Assembly (NCBI GenBank): GCA_947165255.1
Contig: CAMUZR010000008.1
Coordinates: 62,001 to 126,000 of the forward strand
Source: an uncultured Bacteroidales bacterium
GTDB taxonomy: Bacteria > Bacteroidota > Bacteroidia > Bacteroidales > P3
Reading direction: 5' to 3'
Length of the DNA: 64,000 nt
Program-made: the position numbers and the translations under genes
Part shown: positions 36,333-45,580 of the stretch, piece after piece
Layout of the letters: each line of letters starts with the position of its first letter
Position numbering within the stretch: position 1 is the first letter of the stretch
The notes under the pieces: model-generated
What the model saw: only the letters and a program-made list of their open reading frames with translations
What the model was told of the DNA's origin: nothing
Databases searched by the model: none

Positions 36333-36597
36333 CAAACACTCCGAAGCCCGTAAGGGTCAGGGGTGGGCGACAGGACATATAAGAAAGACGTTGTAACGGC
36401 GTTTTATCTGCGGCGTGTGAATCTCGCAAATTCTACTTGGTACCGCAATAACGCAATGTTCAATGTCCATGGTTGGCGTATAGTAGTCTTACTATATCCA
36501 TAATGCGTGGGCTTCGGCATTGCTTATTCTGTACCAAGGGCAATGCGAGAGCCTCACACGCGGGATAAGCAAAGTGGCAGATTCCCGCGCTTTTTTA
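36333..36597 (+). ncRNA. Candidate structured RNA or regulatory leader upstream of the BspA-like gene
   Basis: This segment of about 265 nt has no credible coding frame. A long hairpin forms from four helices in register: GCGTGTGA (36413-36420) with TCACACGC (36554-36561); TCTCGCA (36422-36428) with TGCGAGA (36544-36550); CTTGGTAC (36436-36443) with GTACCAAG (36531-36538); and AATAAcGCAATG (36447-36458) with CATTGCTTATT (36518-36528, one bulge). The apical part holds TATAGTA/TACTATA. A smaller hairpin, AAGACG/CGTTTT, lies at about 36384-36404. A promoter precedes it and an intrinsic terminator ends it 50 bp before the next gene. It could be a free small RNA (a 6S-like rod shape was considered) or an attenuating leader. 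I do not recognise the family. Confidence 0.65.
36559..36597 (+). terminator. Intrinsic terminator at the end of the structured RNA
   Basis: CGCGGGA at 36559-36565 pairs with TCCCGCG at 36583-36589, followed by CTTTTTTAT. Its left arm shares three bases (36559-36561) with the closing helix of the upstream hairpin, so the two compete for those bases. Confidence 0.75.
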
Positions 36598-36646
36598 TGT
36601 GTTGTTTTTGCAAGGAAGAGAATGATTAATCCAAAACATAAACAAC

Positions 36647-39600
36647 ATGAAGAAACACCGATTATTCCTTTTCACCATCCTGCTGATGGTGTTGGCATGG
36701 CCGCAAAGCCTCCGTGCCTACGATTTCTCCGCCGTCGCCCCAACCGGGCAGACCCTCTACTACAACATAGTCTCAGGAGGGGTGAGCGTAACCTCTCCTG
36801 GAACATCATGGCCATCATTATGGAGCGGATATACTCAGCCCTCAGGAGCTCTAACAATCCCATCTTCTGTCACACATAGTGGTACCACTTATAGTGTCAC
36901 CTCCATCGGATGGGCCTTTCATGGCTGCACAGGCCTGACATCCGTCACCATCCCCAACAGTGTCGCCTCCATCGGAGGGAGTGCCTTTTCTCACTGCACA
37001 GGCCTGACATCCGTCACCATCCCCAACAGCGTCACCTCCATCGGCAACTCTGCCTTCTATGGCTGCACAGGCCTGACCTCCATCACCGTTCCCAACAGTG
37101 TAGACACCATCGGTGTACAAGCCTTCGAAGGCTGCACAGGCCTGACCACAGTGAATTACTACGCCACCAACTGCACCTCAATGAGTAGCCCTTTCGTTGG
37201 TTGCACCAACTTGGCAACGTTGAATATTGGAGATAGTGTGACTCAGATACCAAACACTGCCTTCAGAGGCTGCACAGGCCTGACCTCCATCACCATTCCT
37301 AACAGTGTCACCACCATCGGTGGGGGTGCCTTCTATGGCTGCACTGGCCTGACCTCCGTCACTATCCCCAACAGCGTCACCGACATTGGCGATTATACCT
37401 TCTATGGCTGCACAGGCCTGACTTCCGTCACCATCCCCAACAGCGTCACCTCCATAGGAGGATATGCTTTCTATGGTTGCACAGGCCTGACCACAGTGAA
37501 TTTCAACGCCACCAATTGCACCACAATGGGTAACCCTTACGTAATGAGGCCTGTTTTCAGTGGTTGCACTAACTTGGCAACGTTGAATATCGGAGATAAC
37601 GTGACTCGGATACCGAGCGATGCCTTCTATGGCTGCACAGGTCTCACCTCCGTCACAATCCCCAACGGCGTCACCACCATCGGTGAGAGTGCCTTCGGTT
37701 TCTGCACAGGCCTGACCTCTGTCACCATTGGCAACAGCGTCACCTCCATCGGCTACTATGCCTTCCGGAACTGCACAGGTCTGACCACAGTGAATTTCAA
37801 CGCTATCAATTGCACCACAATGGGTAACAATAACTATCCTGTTTTCAGTGGTTGCACCAACTTGGCAACGTTGAATATTGGAGATAGTGTGGCTCAGATA
37901 CCAGACTATGCCTTCAATGGCTGCACAGGCCTGACCTCCCTCACCATTCCCAACAATGTAGACACCATCGGTGGCTCAGCCTTCGGGGACTGCACAGGCC
38001 TGACCACAGTGAACTTCAACGCTTCCAACTGTACTTTTATGGGTATTGTGAACTATTATTACAATTCTCTGATATTTCGTAACTGCACCAACTTGACCAC
38101 TTTAAATATCGGAGATAGCGTGACTCGGATACCGGACTATGCCTTCTCTGGCTGCACTGGCCTGACCTCCGTCACCATCCCCAACAGCGTCACAACCATT
38201 GGCAGTTCTACCTTCTATGGCTGCACAGGCCTGACCACCGTCACCATCGGCAACAGCGTCACCACCATCGGTGGGGGTGCCTTCAGAGGCTGCACAGGCC
38301 TGACCTCCGTCACCATCGGCAACAGCGTCACCAACATCGGTGATAATGCCTTTTCTGATTGCACAGGCCTGACCTCCGTCACTATCCCCAACAGCGTCAC
38401 CGACATTGGCGATTTTACCTTCTTTGGCTGCACAGGCCTGACCTCCGTCACCATCCCCAACAGCGTCACAACCATTGGCAGTTCTACCTTCTATGGCTGC
38501 ACAGGCCTGACCACCGTCACCATCCCCAACAGCATCACCGGAATCGGCTGGAGAGCTTTCTGGGGCTGTACAGGCCTGACCACCGTCACCATCCCTAACA
38601 GCGTCACCTCTATCGGCGACGCTGCCTTCAGAGACTGCACAGGCCTGACCTCCGTCACTATTGGCAGCAGCGTTAACTCCATAGGGAACTCTGCCTTCTA
38701 TTGGTGCCCGAATTTGCAGAATATAGCAATGGGTAATAGTAATCCCCCCAGCATTAATACCAACAATGTGTTTAGTTATGTTCCCAGCAATTGTTTAGTG
38801 ACTGTTCCTTGTGGGAGCGACTCCGCATATCGTGCCAGTAATTGGGGGTCATGGTTCTCCAATATTGTTGCGGATACAAATTGCTCCGAGGAGAACAGCC
38901 ATTACTACGATTTCTGGGCTGTTGCTCCGTCGGGCGACACGCTCTATTATATCATTCTCGACTCTAACCGTGTGACGGTGGTGCACCCCTTCTATTCCGA
39001 CACGACGGAGCAGGCCTGGTGGGACGGCGCCGTGCAGCCGACAGGCTCGCTGACTATCCCCTCCACGGTGACCCACAACGACACCACCTACACCGTGGTG
39101 CGCATCAGCGAGCATGCCTTCTATAACTGCACCAACCTCACCTCCGTCACCATCCCCAACACGGTGGACTCCATCGGCGAATGGGCCTTTGCCTATAGCA
39201 CCAGTCTCAGCTCGGTGACACTCGGCAGCGCCGTTACCACCATTGGCTACGGAGCCTTCTATGGCTGCACGGGTCTCTCGCTGCTGGTCATCCCCGACTC
39301 GCTCACCACCATCGGAAGCCACGCCTTCTCCATCCCCAATTGCCACGTGTCGGCAGTGTCCATTCCCAACACCGTCACCACGATTGGCGACCATGCCTTC
39401 TCCGGCTGGGGCGACCTCACCACACTGACCATCCCGCGTTCGGTGACCTATATCGGCGACTGGGCTTTCGCCGCCTGCACCAGCCTTGCCACGGTGAACT
39501 TCTATGCCGACAGTTGCACCTATATGGGCAGTACCACGACCCCGGTCTTCGATAACGACATCAATATCCAGACCCTGCATATCGGCAACACGGTCAAGAC

Positions 39601-40873
39601 CATTCCGGCCAATGCCTTCTACGGCTGCAGCGGTATTGGTACGGTGACCATTCCCGCCTCGGTGTCCTCCATCGGCAGCCATGCCTTTGCGGGCTGCAGC
39701 GGGCTGACCAGCATCACCGCCAAGCGCGCCGTGGCCCCCGTGGCGGGTGCCAATGCCTTTGACAACATCCCGGCCTCGACCCCCGTGTATATCCCTTGCG
39801 GAAGCACCGCCTCCTACGCTTCGCGCTGGAGCCACTTCACTAACTTTGTCGAGGTGATGGATGCCCATGTGTGGGTGCGCTCCTCGGATGCCGCTATGGG
39901 TACTGCCAGCGTGACGGTGCAGCCCACATGTGCCGCTCCCTCCGCCACCATCGTGGCCACCCCCAACGCGGGCTACCTCTTCGCCCTGTGGAGCGACGGC
40001 GACACGCTGAACCCGCGCACGCTAACGATAGACAGGGACACGCTGCTGACCGCCCTGTTTGTGCCGGTTCCCGACACCATCATCAATTATGACACCATCG
40101 TTGTGCACGACACGATACTGATTCACGACACCACCATCGTCAACAACTATATCCATGACACGACGATAGTGCATGACACCACGATAATTCATGACACCAC
40201 TTTCGTTGATGTGTATGTCCACGACACGACCATTGTCCATGACACTGCTTACGTAGAAATATATATCCACGACACCACTGTCGTCAACAATTATATCCAC
40301 GACACGACCATCGTCCACGACACCACTTACATCGACGTGTATGTCCACGACACGACCATCGTCCATGACACCACATATATTGACAATTACATCCATGACA
40401 CGGTAACGGTCATGATGCCGATAGACTACCATACACTGACGCTCATCTCGGCACAGCCCACCATGGGTATTGTGGTAGGGTCTGGCACTTACAGCGACAG
40501 CACCGAGGTGGAGATTGCCGCCGTGGCAATCTGTGGCTACCACTTTGTGCAGTGGAGCGATGGCAACACGGAGAGCCCTCGCCGCCTGACTGTCACTGAA
40601 GACATGGAGCTGACGGCCACCTTTGACATCGACGAGGTGGGCATTACAGACGTATCTGCGCCCAATGCCAAAGTCACGGTTCAGGACAATGTCATCACCG
40701 TGCAGGGAGCCGAAGGACAGCGAGTGCGCATCTTCGACTCGGTAGGACGGCTGCTCAGCACTGAGCAGAGTGTTTCCGAAACCCAGCGTTTCCGCGTAAT
40801 GGCGGCAGGAGTCTACCTGGTGCAGGTGGGCGACGGCACCGCCCAACGGGTAGTGGTTGGCATAACAAGGTAA
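36647..40873 (+). CDS. BspA-type leucine-rich-repeat surface protein with T9SS sorting domain
   Basis: The 1408-residue protein starts with a signal peptide (MKKHRLFLFTILLMVLAWPQ, then SLRA). Two modules each begin with a cap, YDFSAVAPTGQTLYY at about 25 and YDFWAVAPSGDTLYY at about 748. Each is followed by 23-residue LRR_5 repeats of the type GCTGLTSVTIPNSVTTIG (about 85-690 and 820-1040). Then come two InlB-B-like domains (about 1070-1140 and 1262-1330) separated by a HDT-rich repeat tract. A type A sorting domain ends it (GQRVRIFDSVGRLLSTEQ, GVYLVQVGD). BspA-like proteins are adhesins or fibronectin/fibrinogen binders; the ligand here is unknown. No start alternative is likely. The structured RNA lies 50 bp upstream. 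Confidence 0.92.
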   Translation: MKKHRLFLFTILLMVLAWPQSLRAYDFSAVAPTGQTLYYNIVSGGVSVTSPGTSWPSLWSGYTQPSGALTIPSSVTHSGTTYSVTSIGWAFHGCTGLTSVTIPNSVASIGGSAFSHCTGLTSVTIPNSVTSIGNSAFYGCTGLTSITVPNSVDTIGVQAFEGCTGLTTVNYYATNCTSMSSPFVGCTNLATLNIGDSVTQIPNTAFRGCTGLTSITIPNSVTTIGGGAFYGCTGLTSVTIPNSVTDIGDYTFYGCTGLTSVTIPNSVTSIGGYAFYGCTGLTTVNFNATNCTTMGNPYVMRPVFSGCTNLATLNIGDNVTRIPSDAFYGCTGLTSVTIPNGVTTIGESAFGFCTGLTSVTIGNSVTSIGYYAFRNCTGLTTVNFNAINCTTMGNNNYPVFSGCTNLATLNIGDSVAQIPDYAFNGCTGLTSLTIPNNVDTIGGSAFGDCTGLTTVNFNASNCTFMGIVNYYYNSLIFRNCTNLTTLNIGDSVTRIPDYAFSGCTGLTSVTIPNSVTTIGSSTFYGCTGLTTVTIGNSVTTIGGGAFRGCTGLTSVTIGNSVTNIGDNAFSDCTGLTSVTIPNSVTDIGDFTFFGCTGLTSVTIPNSVTTIGSSTFYGCTGLTTVTIPNSITGIGWRAFWGCTGLTTVTIPNSVTSIGDAAFRDCTGLTSVTIGSSVNSIGNSAFYWCPNLQNIAMGNSNPPSINTNNVFSYVPSNCLVTVPCGSDSAYRASNWGSWFSNIVADTNCSEENSHYYDFWAVAPSGDTLYYIILDSNRVTVVHPFYSDTTEQAWWDGAVQPTGSLTIPSTVTHNDTTYTVVRISEHAFYNCTNLTSVTIPNTVDSIGEWAFAYSTSLSSVTLGSAVTTIGYGAFYGCTGLSLLVIPDSLTTIGSHAFSIPNCHVSAVSIPNTVTTIGDHAFSGWGDLTTLTIPRSVTYIGDWAFAACTSLATVNFYADSCTYMGSTTTPVFDNDINIQTLHIGNTVKTIPANAFYGCSGIGTVTIPASVSSIGSHAFAGCSGLTSITAKRAVAPVAGANAFDNIPASTPVYIPCGSTASYASRWSHFTNFVEVMDAHVWVRSSDAAMGTASVTVQPTCAAPSATIVATPNAGYLFALWSDGDTLNPRTLTIDRDTLLTALFVPVPDTIINYDTIVVHDTILIHDTTIVNNYIHDTTIVHDTTIIHDTTFVDVYVHDTTIVHDTAYVEIYIHDTTVVNNYIHDTTIVHDTTYIDVYVHDTTIVHDTTYIDNYIHDTVTVMMPIDYHTLTLISAQPTMGIVVGSGTYSDSTEVEIAAVAICGYHFVQWSDGNTESPRRLTVTEDMELTATFDIDEVGITDVSAPNAKVTVQDNVITVQGAEGQRVRIFDSVGRLLSTEQSVSETQRFRVMAAGVYLVQVGDGTAQRVVVGITR

Positions 40874-40898
40874 GATAAAGCCCGCTGATAATCTATTC

Positions 40899-40940
40899 AG
40901 AAGCGTGTGTTGCCTTTGTCAGGTCGCGCACGCTTCTTTT
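40899..40940 (+). terminator. Intrinsic terminator after the BspA-like gene
   Basis: AGAAGCGTG at 40899-40907 pairs with CACGCTTCT at 40929-40937, followed by TTTAT. Confidence 0.75.
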
Positions 40941-40954
40941 ATCCTCATGATACT

Positions 40955-41197
<243 letters not shown>

Positions 41198-41212
41198 TTG
41201 GTCAGTTGTGCT

Positions 41213-43348
41213 TTATTGCACGATGGTCATCTCGTTGATGAGGTGGGTGGCACCGGCGAATTTGTCGATGATGAAGAGGCAGTAGCGTATGTCGAGGCTG
41301 ATGTTGCGGCAGTAGTCGGGGTCGAAGAGGAGGTCGCTCATGGTGCCCTCCCAGCAGCGGTCGAAGTTGATGCCGATGAGCTGGCCGTCGGCATTGAGGA
41401 CGGGGCTACCGCTGTTGCCACCGGTGGTGTGGTTGGTGGCGATAAAGGCCACGGGCATCTCGCCGCGCAAGTTGGCATAGCGGCCGTAGTCCTTGGTTTG
41501 GTAGAGCTGTTTGAGTTTGGGTTCGACTACGTAGTCGTATATGTCGGGATTCTCCTTCTCGATGATGCCTTGGAGTGTGCTGTATGGGGTGTAGTAGACT
41601 GCGTCTTTGGGGCGGAAACCTTGGACGTGACCGTAAGCGACGCGGAGGGTGAGGTTAGCGTCGGGGAAGAAATTGCTGTCGGGGTATTGCTGCATCATGC
41701 CGCGGATGTAGGTGCGCATGAGGCGGTTGATGAGTCGCTTGTTGGCGTTGTAGGTCATCTCCTTGTCGGTGGTGTAGGCATAGGTATATGCTATGTTGAA
41801 GAGGTCGACGGCAGGGTCGCCATGAAGGGTTTTCTCCCAATTTTTGGCTTTATAGCCTTTGAGGAATTTGTCGTACTTGGCGCGGTTGTTGAGCATGGAG
41901 TTGTCGTAGATGTTCTCGAGCATTTTCTTGACACCGGCTTCGTTTTTGCCTTTCTTGTCGAGGTAGGGGGCTTGGCCTGCCTGCCACATGTATAGGAAGG
42001 TCTCGACGAAGATGGCGCGGTCGACGGGTGAGTGCTGATCGAAGTCGGCAAAGTAGGTCTCGTTGGCAGCCAACAGTTTGTCGCACTCGATGCGGGCAAG
42101 GCTGTCGTTGCCGAAGGTCTGCTGGGCCATGCTCCATAGTTTGTAGGCGCGGTTCATGAGGTCGGAGGCCATGACGGCTTCGTTGAAGTAGGTCCATTCT
42201 ATCTCAATGGGACGCAGGCGCTCATAGGCGCGGCTCATGTCGCGGAGGACGTTTTTGTATTCGGGACGTGCGTTGGCCCAGGTTTGGAAGGAGGCTTCCT
42301 GTGCTTTCTTCTGGTTCACACCGTCGAGGCGCTGGATGCCGAGGGTTTCACCTTGCCATTTTTTCCATCCGTTGGCAATGGAGGCCACCTTGGAGGCGTA
42401 TTTGAGGCGCTGGGCAGGTGAGAGTTCCATGGCAGCTTTGTAGTGGGATAGGCGGATGTCGCGCAGGGCTATACGAATGGGGTTTTCCTCCAGAGCCTGC
42501 AGCTCCATTTGGTCGTGGGTGACGTAGCGCTGAGTGGTGCCGGGGTAGCCAAAGACGAAGGTGAAATCGCCCTCGTCGACCCCTTTGAGCGAGATGTCGA
42601 GATGCTTGAGGGGCTTATAGGCAACGTTGTTTTTGTTGTAGGGGGCAGGCTTGCCGTCCTTGCCCACATAGACGCGGAACATGGAGAAGTCGCCCGTGTG
42701 GCGGGGCCACATCCAGTTGTCGGTGTCGCCGCCGAATTTACCTATATTGCTAGGGGGAGCACCCACGAGGCGCACGTCGGTGAAGACTTCGTTGATGTAC
42801 ATAAAGTACTGATTGCCGTAGTAGAAGGGTTTGATGATGGCCTTGTAGTGGGTGCCGGCAACGGCTTCGGTGGTGAGTATGGTGATGTTCTGCTTGACGA
42901 TGCGCTCGCGCTCCTCTTCGGAGGTTTTTTCGTTGATGCCGCTAAGCACACGGTTGGTGACATCCTCCATACGAACCAGTCGGGTAGCGGTTAGCCCCTT
43001 GCAGGGGATTTCCTGCTCGCGAGTCATGGCCCAGAATCCGTGGGTGAGGTAGTCATGCTCTACGGTACTGTTGCTGGTGATGTAGTAGTAGCCGCAGTGG
43101 TGGTTGGTGAGGAAGAGGCCTTGGTCGGAGACGAACTCGCCGGTGCAGCCTTGGTTGAAGAGGATGACGGCGTCCTTGAGGCAGGCGTTGTTGATGTCGT
43201 AGATGTCCTTAGCGGTGATGTGCATGCCGGCCTTTTGCATAGCGGCCTGGTTGCGGCCGAGGAGCATGGGAATCCACATGCCCTCGTCGGCCATGGCGAC
43301 GGGCAGTAGGAGGGCAATGGTTGCAACGATGGATAAGATTTTTTTCAT
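41213..43348 (-). CDS. S46 family dipeptidyl-peptidase, DPP11 type (Asp/Glu-specific)
   Basis: The 711-residue periplasmic serine peptidase removes N-terminal dipeptides with acidic P1 residues, feeding amino-acid fermentation. It has a signal peptide (MKKILSIVATIALLLPVAMA). The catalytic His is in FLTNHHCGYYY and the catalytic Ser in GGNSGSPVLNADGQ. Eighteen residues after that Ser is the Arg of GINFDRCWEG, equivalent to Porphyromonas gingivalis DPP11 Arg673. DPP7 has Gly there, so DPP11 specificity is predicted. The length fits the family. It is followed upstream on the same strand by a zinc-peptidase lipoprotein gene. Confidence 0.93.
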   Translation of the reverse strand: MKKILSIVATIALLLPVAMADEGMWIPMLLGRNQAAMQKAGMHITAKDIYDINNACLKDAVILFNQGCTGEFVSDQGLFLTNHHCGYYYITSNSTVEHDYLTHGFWAMTREQEIPCKGLTATRLVRMEDVTNRVLSGINEKTSEEERERIVKQNITILTTEAVAGTHYKAIIKPFYYGNQYFMYINEVFTDVRLVGAPPSNIGKFGGDTDNWMWPRHTGDFSMFRVYVGKDGKPAPYNKNNVAYKPLKHLDISLKGVDEGDFTFVFGYPGTTQRYVTHDQMELQALEENPIRIALRDIRLSHYKAAMELSPAQRLKYASKVASIANGWKKWQGETLGIQRLDGVNQKKAQEASFQTWANARPEYKNVLRDMSRAYERLRPIEIEWTYFNEAVMASDLMNRAYKLWSMAQQTFGNDSLARIECDKLLAANETYFADFDQHSPVDRAIFVETFLYMWQAGQAPYLDKKGKNEAGVKKMLENIYDNSMLNNRAKYDKFLKGYKAKNWEKTLHGDPAVDLFNIAYTYAYTTDKEMTYNANKRLINRLMRTYIRGMMQQYPDSNFFPDANLTLRVAYGHVQGFRPKDAVYYTPYSTLQGIIEKENPDIYDYVVEPKLKQLYQTKDYGRYANLRGEMPVAFIATNHTTGGNSGSPVLNADGQLIGINFDRCWEGTMSDLLFDPDYCRNISLDIRYCLFIIDKFAGATHLINEMTIVQ

Positions 43349-43387
43349 AGGGGGGTATTTTTTTGAGGTTAGTCGAAAGGGGGAATA

Positions 43388-45463
43388 TTAGTTGATTTCT
43401 TCAATGGCTTTGGAGGCGGCTTGGAGTAGAGGTTCGGTGGATACTGGGCTGCCTACGGCATGGCGCATCCAATGCTGCGGGGTGAGGCGGCCGACGGGAT
43501 AGATGCGTTGGATTTCGTCGGCGATGTTTTTGCCTTTGAGCTGCTGCTCTAGTTGGAATTCGATGATGTGGCCGTAGGGGTAGTTGGGCAGGTATAGGGG
43601 CGAGTCGATCATGTGGCTGTAGATGGCCAGGATGGTGGAGTTCTCTTCGCCCAGAAGGGGGGCGTAGTATTTGTTCCATACCTTTCGGGCAGTGGCGATG
43701 ACCTGCTCTTTGAGCTGGGCAGCGGTGGCGTCGGGGTGCTCATAGAGCCAGCGCCAGGTGTACATGTCCACAAGTGACACGCCCATGATTTCGTAGCAGC
43801 CCCAGAAAATGTCCAGTGTCATCATGGCGTCGGCAGCGGGCTGTTTGTCGTTCATGCCGAGGAAATCGAGGTCGCGCACCTGGAAGATGAAGGCCAGAGC
43901 CTCGGTGAAGGCGGTGTTGGGCACCCCTTTCATAATATAGTTGTCTACGTCGTGGAGGGTAATGGTCTGCTCGACGTTGTGGCCGAACTCGTGTACGGCA
44001 ATGTTGTAGCCTTTATAGTCCATGCCGTCACGGCCGATGCGGGTGCGCAGGCGGGCGTTGTCGCTGCGCATGTTGCTCTCCCAGGCGTGGCCGGCACCGC
44101 GCGAGGGGTCGACGGTGACATGGTTGCAGATGAACTGTGTCTTTTCGTTGCTGAAGCCTAGTTGTCGCAGGATGGAGGGCATGCCTTGTGTGGCGAAGGC
44201 CTCCTTGGTGGGATAGCGTCGGCGAGTGATGGAGGAGAGCTGGTCTTCGTTGATAGTACTGCGGCTCTTGAAGCCGTCGTACCAAATGTCGAAGGGCTCC
44301 AGTTTGCGCCCTAAGCGCTGCTCGATGAGCTGGGCTACCTGTGCCACCACGGGGGAGCTGCAGAAAGTGGTGAAGAGTTGCTCAATCTCGTCGTAGCTCA
44401 CCTCCATGTCCTGATTGAAAGCGCGCTCGATGGCGGTGGGGTACATGGGGTTGTAGCGATCCACCTGCTGCATGGCGTGGAAATTGTTGAGGAAATACTG
44501 GTAGCGGGTGTCGGGCTCTTGTTTGGGGTCGTCTATTTGGCGGTTCTGGCTGTCGGTGACAGTGTTGCTATAGGGGTTCCAGATATATTGGTCGTCGTTG
44601 ATGACGCACTGGGGGATGCTCTGGTCGATGATGCGTTGCATGACTTGGTATATCATGCGCTGCTTGGCCAAGCCGCTGTCGCCCTCGTTGTAGTGGGTCT
44701 TGAGTTCGTCGCGCAGACCCCAGTGGCTGATGAGGGCCATAGGAGTGAAGAGGTGGTTGCCGTGGTCGTCTACCAGGCGGCCCATCATGATGTTATAGTT
44801 GGAGATGTAGTTGTCGGCGGCGGCCAGTTGGTTGGCCAGTTGCTGATTGCAGGCGGCGGGCACACGCGAGGTGAAGAGGTCGCCCAGGCGGGCGTAGGCC
44901 CACTGCTGGCGGCTCCAGTGCTGTCCCAGCTGGTTTTTCTCCTGTAGGGTGTAGAAAGGGAAGTTGAGCACCACGGCGAAGGCAATTTTCTGCTCGAACA
45001 TGTCGTCGCCGAAATGTGCCGAGGGGTCAAACCCGGCAAACATCTCGTCGATGGGCGTGATTTCAGGGCCGTCGCAGTGGATGTTCAGCTTCAGGTCCAC
45101 GCTCATCTTGTTGAAGCAGCCTAGAAGGCTTTCCAGATTGGCCTGCAGGATGTCGCTCATGCGGCTTAGCTGTGTGCTGTCTGCAATGAAATGAACCAGG
45201 CAGAAGGCCTGAAATTCTTCTGGGGTGCCGTCTTGGGCGGTCCAAAGAGAGGCGGCCTGGGGAACGCTGCGTTCAAAGCGTTCGGCGCATTCGGTGCCGT
45301 ATTGCTCTTGGAGGGCACGGATGGTGGCCTCGACGGTGGGGATGGTGATATTGCTCATGGCAGAGTCGTTGTTTTTATTGCGGCAGGAGGCGAGCGAAAC
45401 CACCAGCAGGAGGCTCAGCAGCACCGTCTTGGCGCAAATCAGTGAACGGGTTGTAGTAGTCAT
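43388..45463 (-). CDS. Lipoprotein with HExxH zinc-metallopeptidase motif
   Basis: The 691-residue protein starts MTTTTRSLIC and has a lipobox (LLLVVSLASC), so it is probably anchored in the outer membrane or facing the periplasm. The motif AVHEFGHNVEQT (HEFGH) and a downstream Glu in NTAFTEALAFIF fit a gluzincin-type zinc site. An N-terminal domain of about 350 residues is unassigned. I do not recognise a named family. An upstream start at 45520 would place the -7 box inside the gene. It lies 39 bp upstream of DPP11 and may be co-transcribed, suggesting a role in peptide degradation. Confidence 0.8.
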   Translation of the reverse strand: MTTTTRSLICAKTVLLSLLLVVSLASCRNKNNDSAMSNITIPTVEATIRALQEQYGTECAERFERSVPQAASLWTAQDGTPEEFQAFCLVHFIADSTQLSRMSDILQANLESLLGCFNKMSVDLKLNIHCDGPEITPIDEMFAGFDPSAHFGDDMFEQKIAFAVVLNFPFYTLQEKNQLGQHWSRQQWAYARLGDLFTSRVPAACNQQLANQLAAADNYISNYNIMMGRLVDDHGNHLFTPMALISHWGLRDELKTHYNEGDSGLAKQRMIYQVMQRIIDQSIPQCVINDDQYIWNPYSNTVTDSQNRQIDDPKQEPDTRYQYFLNNFHAMQQVDRYNPMYPTAIERAFNQDMEVSYDEIEQLFTTFCSSPVVAQVAQLIEQRLGRKLEPFDIWYDGFKSRSTINEDQLSSITRRRYPTKEAFATQGMPSILRQLGFSNEKTQFICNHVTVDPSRGAGHAWESNMRSDNARLRTRIGRDGMDYKGYNIAVHEFGHNVEQTITLHDVDNYIMKGVPNTAFTEALAFIFQVRDLDFLGMNDKQPAADAMMTLDIFWGCYEIMGVSLVDMYTWRWLYEHPDATAAQLKEQVIATARKVWNKYYAPLLGEENSTILAIYSHMIDSPLYLPNYPYGHIIEFQLEQQLKGKNIADEIQRIYPVGRLTPQHWMRHAVGSPVSTEPLLQAASKAIEEIN

Positions 45464-45488
45464 ATTTTTCTTCTGTTCTTTGAAAATG

Positions 45489-45517
45489 CAAAAATACGAT
45501 TTTTTTTTGTATTTTTG
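45489..45517. promoter_or_regulatory. Divergent promoter pair
   Basis: CAAAAATA at 45489-45496 is TATTTTTG on the minus strand, serving the metallopeptidase gene (26 nt away). TATTTTTG at 45510-45517 on the plus strand serves the VWA gene at 45581. Confidence 0.7.
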
Positions 45518-45580
45518 CAAATCATTTCAACTTGAATTATAAAACGAAAGAACTACTGACCCCGAATACTCACCGCATAC

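Noticed and set aside
36333-36597. Naming the structured RNA as 6S RNA, RNase P RNA, tmRNA or SRP RNA
   Set aside because: The rod shape suggests 6S, but conserved sequences of the other RNAs are absent and I cannot confirm 6S without a covariance search.
36900-38700. Regularly spaced DNA repeats resembling a CRISPR array
   Set aside because: They are about 69 bp apart and encode 23-residue leucine-rich repeats in one continuous reading frame; spacers are not unique sequences.
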